Shown one piece after another: positions 17,369-26,800 of a DNA stretch of 64,000 bases. Numbering within the stretch: position 1 is the stretch's first letter; every line of letters starts with the position of its first letter. The stretch is taken from the NCBI GenBank assembly GCA_002452215.1, contig DKCO01000053.1:124001-188000 (forward strand). The letters run 5' to 3'. A model generated the notes under the pieces. That model was not told the DNA's origin. It did no database searches and saw nothing but the letters and a program-made list of their open reading frames with translations. Source of the DNA: Spirochaetales bacterium UBA6872. GTDB taxonomy: Bacteria; Spirochaetota; Spirochaetia; Sphaerochaetales; Sphaerochaetaceae. The position numbers and the translations under genes were made by a program.

Positions 17369-18478
17369 TCAATTGTTCATGACGTAATCATATATAGAAA
17401 AGTTATTTGACTCTTTTTGCTCACCTAGAGTTGATGCCCCATCTATTTGAGCTTCAGCCTCAGCTGTACTTTGCTTCATCAAACTGACTGTCCTGTATAA
17501 TTGTTCCACATCGGCATTCACTACACTTTCCATCATTTCAGAAAGGATTGACAGAGACGAATCATAGTCGCCAAGCGCGCTTTTGATCAAAGCTGCATTG
17601 TATCCAGATGGAATATGGCCATTTCTGTTCCAGATATCTATAAAGGAATCATAAGCACGAGCCAAGTTTCCATTTTTTGCATCTTCGTAAGCGCCTTCTA
17701 CATTTGCAAGCTTTGGTTTATTTGACATTAAAGAAAGGCTCATTACAACCTTTGATGGCACAAAATTCCTCAAAATCGAGCCTTTGAAGCCATTAATCAT
17801 CGATTTAAACATGTAGTAAGCATCAACAGAGAAGTAGAGATTGTTTGGGTCGAAATCATCTGTCCATACCATATCATCTTGATAAGTTCTCTTGGATATT
17901 ATCTTATCAGTCTTGCAATCAATGACTGTAATCGAATAAGTAATGGAAGCAATCCTCTTAATATAATATTCATATACTGGGAACTTGTTGCCATCTTTAT
18001 CTACTTTGTAGCTGTCGAACTCAGCCCAGATAAGCTCATCGATATCCATGTCCTCTATTTTTGGAATCATGACAGCATCATATCCAGCATCAATAAGCTC
18101 CTTTGATGGGCTGTAGCCGATGTACCCTATGCCTAGGTATCTATCTGTCATCTCTGGTGGCAATATATTGTAGTATCCAGTTTGGGACAAAGCCGATACC
18201 AATGTGTTAGTAGCATACTCAGCGACTCTCTTTGGAAGGTTTTTCCCATATGACGACCCAATGTATATGGATGATGTGGCCAAGTCCAAGCATCGGATGC
18301 GTGATGGGTATGGCAAATAACCTTTGTATGGTACAGCCGATGCAATAGCTATATTCCTGTATTTGCCCATATCTACATCAGATGGCCTCATGTATGATAC
18401 GCCAACTGTCGTTGAACATGCTGTAACAAACAATAACAATAAAACTATAGAAAGGATGAGCATCTTTCCTTTTCTCAT
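17369..18478 (-). CDS. Predicted lipoprotein with CsgG-like beginning
   Basis: The 369-residue protein has a lipobox LFVTAC (Cys about residue 21). The following part (MGKYRNIAIASAVPY, RVAEYATNTLVSALSQTGYY and IPKIEDMDIDE) recalls periplasmic lipoproteins of the CsgG/DUF6340 type that bind other envelope components. The C terminus (about 255-340) is helical and looks like a tetratricopeptide pair (NLARAYDSFIDIWNRNGHIP, ALIKSALGDYDSSLSILSEM). AAGGAG precedes the ATG at 8 nt, and the ATG overlaps the PdxA-like stop by 4 bp. Confidence 0.75.
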   Translation of the reverse strand: MRKGKMLILSIVLLLLFVTACSTTVGVSYMRPSDVDMGKYRNIAIASAVPYKGYLPYPSRIRCLDLATSSIYIGSSYGKNLPKRVAEYATNTLVSALSQTGYYNILPPEMTDRYLGIGYIGYSPSKELIDAGYDAVMIPKIEDMDIDELIWAEFDSYKVDKDGNKFPVYEYYIKRIASITYSITVIDCKTDKIISKRTYQDDMVWTDDFDPNNLYFSVDAYYMFKSMINGFKGSILRNFVPSKVVMSLSLMSNKPKLANVEGAYEDAKNGNLARAYDSFIDIWNRNGHIPSGYNAALIKSALGDYDSSLSILSEMMESVVNADVEQLYRTVSLMKQSTAEAEAQIDGASTLGEQKESNNFSIYDYVMNN

Positions 18479-19479
18479 GCAAAAACTCCTTTGTCGGAAA
18501 TCTGAACAGCTATTTCCAGCGCTTTCTTCAAGTTGGTTATATCAGCAATATTCTTGCCTGCTAAATCCAGGGAGATATCTGTTGTCGAACCAACTCTCAT
18601 ATATGGAAGTCCCCATGTTATCACAACATAGTCCTCAACTGAAAGAGCAGCATATGCCTCTCCTCGAAGCATTGCAAGGATTGCTGAATACTTACCTTCT
18701 ATAGCTTCCTTATATAGTCTATCAGAGGGAATGGGACCAACAGCTTTTATGCCTATTTTCCTTGCAATATCAATAGCTGGCTCGATTATCTGGCTCTCTT
18801 CAACACCTGACCAAGTTCCATCGTTCCTCATGGGATTGAGCGATCCAACAGCAATTGGCAATGATTTGTCGAAATACTCAGAAACAAACAACCCCTCCTT
18901 CTGAACAAGGTTGTCTATAATGTTTTCAACAGTTATCTTCTCTATCGCTTCCTTTACAGAAACGCTATTGGAAAGAAGGAAGATATTAGCTTTCTTGGCA
19001 ACAAGCATATTGCTCAATCTCTCAGAGGATGCAAAAATCGAAAGAAGATCAGTGAGCCCGCTTTCTCTATAACCAGCTAGCTTGAGAGATTCAGAGCTGA
19101 CAGTCGTCGTAACCAAAATGAATGCAAGACGATTGCAAATAATCCTATTTGCAACCTTCAGTGCTTCAAAGGAAGCTATGCCAGTATCTTTTGAAACTTT
19201 TCCATATTCAAAGTTAGCAAGATCAATATTTGAAGTATTGTAGAAGATATATTGCTCTCCATGTTGCTCCGCGTCCTTCAAGTCATCATCTGTTTCAACA
19301 AAACATGAGAAAGGAAGGGGAATACTCAAATCGTTCGATACTTTTCTGTAGACACCAAGATCGCCAGTTACAATAATACCGCCAAAAGCTCCAAATGGCT
19401 TGGATTGAACAGCCTTTATGATGATCTCAACCGAAGTGCCAGAGGCCTCCCCTGACGAAATAACTACATACTTAAGCAT
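18475..19479 (-). CDS. PdxA-like dehydrogenase lacking metal ligands
   Basis: The 334-residue product has the PdxA fold order (N-terminal ISSGEASGTSVEIIIKAV, central VTTTVSSESLKLAGYRESGL, then VGSLNPMRNDGTWSG and GPIPSDRLYKEAIEGKYSAI). PdxA is the NAD-dependent 4-hydroxythreonine-4-phosphate dehydrogenase of vitamin B6 synthesis. Here the metal-binding histidines are missing: AGHTEF is AGYREG-like, NPHAGEGG is NPMRNDG, and the DQGHIPVK loop is absent. It is therefore probably not a classical PdxA. ATG 19479 lies 6 nt after TATTAT with extended TGC and no ribosome site, suggesting a leaderless mRNA. Confidence 0.75.
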   Translation of the reverse strand: MLKYVVISSGEASGTSVEIIIKAVQSKPFGAFGGIIVTGDLGVYRKVSNDLSIPLPFSCFVETDDDLKDAEQHGEQYIFYNTSNIDLANFEYGKVSKDTGIASFEALKVANRIICNRLAFILVTTTVSSESLKLAGYRESGLTDLLSIFASSERLSNMLVAKKANIFLLSNSVSVKEAIEKITVENIIDNLVQKEGLFVSEYFDKSLPIAVGSLNPMRNDGTWSGVEESQIIEPAIDIARKIGIKAVGPIPSDRLYKEAIEGKYSAILAMLRGEAYAALSVEDYVVITWGLPYMRVGSTTDISLDLAGKNIADITNLKKALEIAVQISDKGVFA

Positions 19480-19805
19480 ACAAAGATAATAGCACAAAAC
19501 AGCAAAATGATAATATAGACTTTAGCCTGATAATAAATTGATGCAAAGTGCATAAAAAGATAGGTAATGAACAAAAGATGATATCTAGCACTATACGATC
19601 GCATTTTGCATTAAAATAGACTATATGCAAAGAGTTACAATGCGAAAATGATGAGAATTTATGACTTCAGGGCACTAAGTATAAGATATGGCATAATGGA
19701 ATTTGAAGGATTGCGACACCAACTAGGAGCAGATTACGACAAAACCTCATTTTAACGCTTAGTTTGAGGATTTTATATAGTTAATGATTTTGGGGGATTC
19801 ATTAC
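19480..19805. other. 326-bp intergenic region beyond the truncated DGR reverse transcriptase
   Basis: No remnant of the missing reverse transcriptase C terminus was recognised here in a quick reading of the minus strand. A plus-strand frame of 35 codons (ATG 19648 to TAA about 19755) has no clear start signal. An AT-rich hairpin at 19741-19774 can act as terminator. The sequence just beyond the RT stop (about 19750-19805) could be the junction of a deletion. Confidence 0.4.
19741..19774. terminator. Hairpin after the truncated RT
   Basis: AAAACCTCA (19741-19749) faces TGAGGATTTT (19765-19774), a 9-bp stem with one bulged base and a 15-nt loop. On the minus strand it follows the RT stop by about 30 bp and ends in a short T-run, so it can end the DGR transcript. 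Confidence 0.45.
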
Positions 19806-20261
19806 TTAAGTGCAAGATGCGTTGTCATAGTTAAGTCTTTTATCCAAAACAGGCTCCAGAACCTCATCGCAAATAGAGTGTTGCACTACTCTATCAGGAT
19901 AATTTAGAGCATGTATTGTCCTTACCTTCGGGTCCCTTATTACAAATGAATAGTAGCCTTGTATTTTATATGTTCCATCATTTAATTCATTGGAAAGACG
20001 AGTGAGATTATCAGCAAGATTCATCTCAAATGATATCGTACTATTCTCATATTGCTTTCCTCTTCGTGCCTTTCTATGAGCTTTCAAGAGGCTTTCAAAT
20101 GAGCAAACTTTGTCGATATGAGAAGAACTGGCAGGGCTCTCGCCTAAAAGAGAAAAGCTTTTAGCATCTCTCTTCCTGCCAGCATGTGTTTTCCCCTCAT
20201 ATAGAGAAGAAGGAATAAGATTACTTTTCCTCGGCACGGATGGATTCTCCTTAGAATCCAT
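19806..20261 (-). pseudogene. DGR reverse transcriptase, truncated before the catalytic motif
   Basis: From ATG 20261, just after the template repeat, 151 residues can be read. Residues from about 55 on match the N-terminal part of DGR reverse transcriptases: FESLLKAHRKARRGKQYENS, NLTRLSNELNDGTYKIQGYY, RDPKVRTIHALNYPDRVVQH, and DEVLEPVLDKRLNYDNASC. In intact enzymes the last motif (FDKRFIxDSYACRxGxGTH) continues into the palm with the YxDD active site. Here TAA follows the Cys by one codon and about 150-200 residues are absent, so it cannot catalyse cDNA synthesis. A trans-acting RT elsewhere in the genome is possible. An assembly or sequencing fault at about 19805 is the main alternative. 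Confidence 0.8.
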
Positions 20262-20280
20262 TTCAGGCTCTAGAGGAAGA

Positions 20281-20359
20281 GCGGGACGCACGCCGTTGTT
20301 GTTGTTGATGTTGCCATCGTTATTGACATAGGCCGCGTAGTTCTGACTTTTTCCAGGCG
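20281..20359 (-). repeat. DGR template repeat (TR)
   Basis: This 79-bp segment is nearly identical to the variable region at 20845-20944. Read on the minus strand it runs from CGCCTGG to the GC-rich end GGCGTGCGTCCCGC and is rich in adenines, including AAC AAC AAC AAC. In the ungapped 5' part ten of eleven differences from the variable region are at template A. It lies between avd and the reverse transcriptase, the standard position of TR. It shares the translation frame of the RT but need not be translated. Confidence 0.92.
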
Positions 20360-20371
20360 TTTTATCCAACC

Positions 20372-20743
20372 TTATCCCTTTCCAAGTCTTTTCCTGTCGC
20401 CCTTCATCCAGGCAATCAGTAGATTCAAACAATCAGATGAGAGACGAGAGATCATCTCAAATTGCTTCGAAAGTATGCATCCTCGATCCATTGCAAGCAT
20501 CGAGAAATACCCTAGCAATCTTATATCAGCCATTGCTTTCCTTTGCATCTCTAGCCTCTCACCATTATCAGAGCCCAAGAATATATCATTGGCTCTGAAT
20601 ACCGATTCAACTATATCCAATGAGAGGTTTTGCAAGCGAGATGTGAATGTGAACCTATACATCTTCGGAGACTTCTCGGTAACAACCATCACATACGAGC
20701 AAAGCTCCTTAGCCTTAGTAATCACCATAAGCTCACTTGCCAT
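20372..20743 (-). CDS. avd: DGR accessory variability protein Avd
   Basis: ATG 20743 is chosen because GGGGGAG lies 4-5 nt upstream; an ATG five codons earlier is also possible. The 123-residue product is all-helical and basic, as in the Avd/23S rRNA intervening-sequence protein family of pentameric four-helix bundles. Recognisable stretches are ELMVITKAKELCSYVMVVTE, FTFTSRLQNLSLDIVESVFR and RLEMQRKAMADIRLLGYFSM. Avd binds the reverse transcriptase and the TR RNA and is needed for mutagenic retrohoming. It lies between the target gene and the TR, and stops 12 bp before TR begins. Confidence 0.88.
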   Translation of the reverse strand: MASELMVITKAKELCSYVMVVTEKSPKMYRFTFTSRLQNLSLDIVESVFRANDIFLGSDNGERLEMQRKAMADIRLLGYFSMLAMDRGCILSKQFEMISRLSSDCLNLLIAWMKGDRKRLGKG

Positions 20744-20764
20744 AAAACTCCCCCTCATTCACAA

Positions 20765-20810
20765 GTCGCCTGTCGGCGACATTTATCTCAAGATTCAGGG
20801 CAAGCCCTGA
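20765..20810 (-). promoter_or_regulatory. Two hairpins downstream of the DGR variable region
   Basis: On the minus strand TCAGGG-CTTG-CCCTGA (20810-20795) lies about 34 bp after the variable region. GTCGCC-GACA-GGCGAC (20780-20765) follows about 64 bp after it, with a 6-bp stem and a GACA loop that fits the GRNA tetraloop reported for DGR target-site cruciforms. The first hairpin may instead end or stabilise the target mRNA. Neither has a T-tract. Confidence 0.5.
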
Positions 20811-20819
20811 GATTCAAGA

Positions 20820-23800
20820 TCATTGATTCAAATCCAACCATAAAGCGGGACGCACGCCGTCGCCGTAGTCGACGTCGTAGCCGCTGTCGCTGAGGCTGCC
20901 ATCGCGCCTGACAAAGGCCGCGTAGTTCTGACTACTTCCAGGCGAGCGAAGCACCCAACTTTCCCCACAAGACCTATCCTTGTCTGCTTTAAAATAGCTA
21001 TTAGCCTCATCGATACACAACAGGAAGATATAATCCTCTGTGTTATCTCCACCTTTTGTGCCATATTTTGAATTGTCTGGATTTCCTCTCCATCTCATTG
21101 CTATAAGTTCCTTCTCTTCCTTAGAGAATGCTGTGTTGTAGAAATCATTGTTGAGATAATTCCTTAATGTACAAGTCTCCCAAGTAACATTCGAATGCTC
21201 ATCATTATATTTTTTCTTAAATAAGACATCTTTACTTATCACTAAGGCTTTGCTGCCTTTCATATCAAGGATACGCCATTCGTATTTCCCAAAATTCAAC
21301 GTTGTTTGTTTTTCATATATAGGGCTTATTCTTCCATTTGAATCTTTGAATTGAATGCTATATCTGCCTGACAATGATTTAGCAGATGATTCAAACGAAT
21401 CAAAAGAGCTAATAGGCCTCCATCCTGATATATCATCCGAAAAGCTCTTTTCAAAGCTAATCCTGTATTCAGTTAATATAGTATCATTTGTAGCACTTGC
21501 CTCAAATCCAGTTATATCTGTCTCTATTTTCATAGTGCCTAAATCCAATGTTGATATAAAATTTCCACTGACTTCTACATCATAATAAAGAGATTCCAAA
21601 TACCCTGCTTGATTATAGGCATTAACACTAAAATCTTCAGCATTTAGATATTTGGTATTTGCAAATGTAAGAGTTCCACCTGATACTAGATTAATTAATT
21701 CAGATGTATTTTTGTTTCCCCAATATACTCCACTAATAGTAACTTCAGAGCTCGATTCCACAGTATAATCACCTAAGAAGTTACTGAAAAAACTCTCATA
21801 TCCCTCAGGATAATCACTCAATACAAGCTTCTTCATTTCAAGAACATTATTGGAGAAGGTTCCATCTCTTAAATTCTTTAAATCAATTGAATTATTTGTT
21901 GCGTAAACAGTGACATTATGCGTATCGCCAGAATCAATAGTAACATCACCTGTTGATGTATATTTGCAATTTTTTTGACTAACTTTTGTCATAGACAATG
22001 CATTGGAAACAGTGAAGATACAATCATTTTGTGTAACATCAGTCATTGTTAATGCACTACCAATTGTGTATGTATTGTGTGATTGATTTACATCAGTCAT
22101 TGTTAATGCACTACCAATTGTGTATGTATTATGTGATTGATTTACATCAGTCATTGTTGATGTCGAATTGGCAGTGAAATTGCTATTATGAACCTCCAAA
22201 CCATTCACATCCAGAATTTCAACAGTCGCTTTTATGCCATTTGCTTTTCCAGAGATGGTTGCTCTGCCAGATACATCCAAAGTAGAGTCATATATTGAGC
22301 CTGTTGATTTGAGCACGCTCGTTTTTATCTCTGAGCTTTTCAAAGTCCCAAGAACTGTTACATTCCCTGCTGTGTTTTCATATGTAATATTGGAGACAGA
22401 TCCATCTAGTTCTATCTTGTTTCCCGTAAATGTTCCGCCATTTACTACCGATGATGCACCTTCAATAGTCATTGTTCCTGTTGAATTGAAAACATTGCAA
22501 TTGCTAAGAATCGAATAAGAATTAAAAGAGGAATCTACAATTGTCGAACCATTTATTGTTGCAGCTTTATTATATACAAACTTTGTGTTGGTTATGATAG
22601 AACCAGAGTTTATATTAATGCTACCCAAAGAGACCTCTGAATCATTCAAGACACCAGTGAAAGACGACAATGCGATATCTTTTGAGATTATAACTACATT
22701 CTCCATGAAAGCCGTACCTGATATCCCGTTTGAGTACTTTTCAAATTTAACATTGCTGAATCTATTGCCTTTTCTGTAAATAGGCTTTCCATTTTGCTTA
22801 TCATAGTTTAGATAGGTGTTTTCTAAAGTAATCCCATCCCAAGATGAAACATTATCGCTTGCAGTAAATAAGATAGGCTCAGAATATGTTCCGTTCGCAG
22901 AAATCATGCTAGAAGAATCGACTGATATAGAATAATTGCCATCAAACCGTACCTCTACTCCAGGATCTATAACCAGATTGGAATTACCTTTTACTTCTAC
23001 ATTACCAACGATATAGTATGGGCTGTTTTCTTTAGTCCAATGCAACTTTTTCTCTAATAAAACTCCACTTATCGACATGCGTTGATTGACAATCATTATT
23101 GATGCTTTTTGAGGATTTGATGCATTGCCAGCCTTATCATAAAGAATGACAAACACACTTTGCTCACCGTTGGATTCTTCGAATGTCCAATCAATTGTAT
23201 CTTGGTAGTCCTGTAATTTTGCACTCTCAAGGTTATCGCTAGTATCAGCAACCTTCATTTTAACAACCGAAGAACCGGTGTCAGAACCAATTATATAGAT
23301 TTTTGCAGAAAGATTATCAGTACTCTCTTCTCCCCCATTGATTCTTAACTCTTTCACTATTGGCTTCTCTATATCCTTAAGTGTAATTGGGTTGCTGGAA
23401 ATGATTTTCTCTTGTCCAGCGACTATTGATTTAACTTCTACTGTCTCCTTTTGATAACCGTTTTTCAAGAAAGTAACTTTATAACTCAACCCTGGATATA
23501 TACCTTTAATAATGAAAGAACCATCAGTAGAAGTCTTAGCCTCTCTTCGTACCTTACCATCCACAGATTCTGCAACAACAGAAATATCGCCAAAATCATC
23601 TATCAAGCCATATTTGTAAGCAAGTTTTGCCGTGCCTCTAATTGATGCAACGTTCTCCTCTAAGATCACAGTACCAAGGTCAAAAGATGCAGATGCTACT
23701 ATATTGTAATTTTTTGATACATATGATTTATCACCATTTGCAAAAGCAATGGTAATGCTTCCAATTGGAACATGTTTAAAACTAAAGAAGCCATTGGTAT

Positions 23801-26800
23801 CTGTTTCTGTTTTAAAATTTGTTCCTAGGATTTCGACTATAACTCCTTCTGGACTACTATTATCCTTCATTGCAACTTTTCCAATAACCTCTGGAACAAA
23901 TTTTGCATTGAGGGTAACGGTGTCTAAAACACGCTTTGTTTTGTCGATAATTTGAACCGAATCTTGATAATTTCCATTTTCAAAATCCTCATGTACAAAC
24001 ACCAAACCATCTGGATAATAGCCAGCATAGGCCTCAAGCTCATAATAACCCTTTTCATCTGTTGTAGCTTCAAATGCAGTCCCATTCAATTTTACAACTG
24101 TTCCCTCTAGATTCCCTGATTCTCTTCCTTCTAGACGCACATGTCCACAGACAGAGCCTCTTGCAATAAGTAAATCAACCTTTTTAAGATTTAAAGTATT
24201 TGTAGACGAGACTGATACATTTTCCAAAGTAGCAGAAGAAAAACCTTCCAAGGAAAATTCTAAATCGTATGTACCTTCTTCCATTCCGACAAAGACATAA
24301 CTACCATCTGTTTCAGTTTTCGCTATGTAAGTCTTGCTAGCATTTCTTATATTTACAGCTGTAATAACTACATCAGAGCAGTCTGATTTACCCTCCAATC
24401 CAACAGACCCTTTTATTGATGCGACCTGTATAGAAAGTACAATCTCTTTCAATTTTTGACTTTGGGCAGGTAAAACTTCAATCAAGTCACCTCTCTGTGT
24501 TACATAACCCTCTTTTGATACCTCGACATAGTACCTTCCTGGTGCAACTTCATCGAAGGTATAAGAGCCATTATCAGCTGTAACACTTTCTTTTACTTTC
24601 TTCCCTTCTGATGTTAATAAAACTACTGAAATACCAGAATTCGAATATGCGCCACTCAAAAGTGCTCTGCCAGACAACGTAACACTCTCTTTTATCAGTG
24701 TCATGTCATCCATTTTGACCATATTCCCATTCTCTATTATTGCATTTTTCTGAGCAACAGTAGCTATATATCCATCTTTTTGAGCTTTGATAGTATAATT
24801 GCCATCTGGGAGATAGATTATATATGATCCGTCAGATTCAGTTTTATCACCAAAGTTTACTGTTGAATCTACTGTAGATATGGCAGATACATCCACTCCG
24901 GAATAGTCGGTTGCGCCTTCCAAAAAAATATGACCAGAAATTGTGCCTTTCTTTTTAGACATAGAAACAGAGACTGTTGTACTTTTTCCTCCTTCTATGA
25001 CTATATCCTTTCGTTGTGATACATAGCCCTCTTTACTGAATTCCAATCGATAAGCTCCAACATCAATATTGCTCATTGAAAAACTTCCATCAGAAAGAGA
25101 TCTTGTGGTTTTTCCTAACGGATTACCAGATGTATCAAGCAAGGAAATTGTAACATTGGCCAATGAAACATTACCGAAAACCGATCCATACAAAGCTTTC
25201 AGAACTATATCTGTAACAATTGTTGTCTCGCCAGAAAGAACACTTATCTCCTTCGATAGAGTATTGTACCCATTCTTGGAAAACCGGATAGTGTATGACC
25301 CATTCTCGACTGAGTTTATTATGAATTCACCGTTTACATCTGAAGCTGCGCTGTACTTTATTGTTTCACCAGAAAGAAGAACTATTCCTACTTCTCCTAC
25401 ATTTGTCTTTCCTTTTACTGATCCCAATAATGGTACGAGCGATATTCTAGGTAATTCCATTGATTGCCCTGCGGAAATCACAATATCTTCCAATACATAA
25501 TTTTCATAGCCTTTTTTTGCAAATGTAAGTGTATACGTACCAGCTTTAACATTAGTAAACAAATAATTTCCATCTGTCCCAGATGTGACAACTGTCGTCT
25601 GCCCATTGTTACTATTTTTCATTGATACATCTACTAAGGACATACCTGTATTTCCAAAAACAGTACCAGCAGATGGAGTCATAGTTATTTTAGGAATAGA
25701 ATTATTTTTTCCAGCAATTATCACAATATTATCAATTTCTTCGTTTTCATAGCCCGGCTTTGTGAATAAGAATTTATATGTTCCCATCTCAAGTTTTGGG
25801 AATGTGTATATTCCATCAGTACTAGATGTTGTAACAGCATATACATTGCCTGAGTCTTTTTTTATACAATTTATGCTTACATCACTAATGCCAGTGTTTC
25901 CTGTAGCAGACCCATATATTGAATAAAGCGTGATCATTGGGAGTTTTCTTTCTTCATTCAATGATAGCGTTATATTTTGTTCATAAGAAGAATAGTCTTG
26001 ACAACTATATTTCAAGCTATAAGTGCCAGGCCTAAGATTAATGAAATATTTACCAGTATTATCTGTTACACATTCTTTGCAGTTCCCATTTGAATCAATG
26101 AATTTTATTGATATGTTTTCATTGCTATCTTTTCCTTCAAGACGGACTGTTCCAGATATTGTATTTTGCGTCATATAAATTGTTTCAGATAACGATGTTA
26201 TAATAGAACTCTCTATAGATATCGTATCCTTATATGAATAGAGTGGATAATTTTCTTTGGACAATGTGAGTCGATATTTTCCAGGTTTCACACCTGAGAA
26301 AAGAAATGAACCGCTATCTCGTGTTGTAATACTGTCATAATAACTTCCATCATCTATATTTGTTAGTCTCAAATTCAGTGCTTCACCATCATTGTCATTG
26401 AAAAGAAAGGCTGTACCAGACAGTGAGCCTGCTGTCTCATACATCTTCACATCAGGAATCAGCAAGCTTGAATCATTGGAAACAATATAAGCAGAGAGTG
26501 ATTTGCTCTCTGTTCTGTATCCTTCTTTTTCGTATAGAATCTCATATGAGCCTTGAGGGATATCTTTTATTATGTAATTTCCGCTGGAATCCGTTGATGC
26601 AGAGAAGGCCGTTCCTGGAATCTTGACTGAGACATCAGGCAAAGCTTGGCCTTTTGACATGACGACTTTGCCAGAAATAGCTACGGTTGGAAGAAGATTC
26701 ACAGTACCTATATCACTGCCGAAATCTTTGAATGCTACAACATTACTCATTTGCAAGCCATAGCTTGTTGAAGATGCAGATCTAGCAATAACAAGATTTG

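Noticed and set aside
19648..19755. 35-codon plus-strand frame beyond the truncated RT
   Set aside because: No clear ribosome site or promoter and no family; more likely chance in intergenic sequence.
20261..20432. Longer start for the RT frame that includes the TR translation
   Set aside because: The TR works as RNA template and the RT homology starts after it; ATG 20261 is the simplest start.
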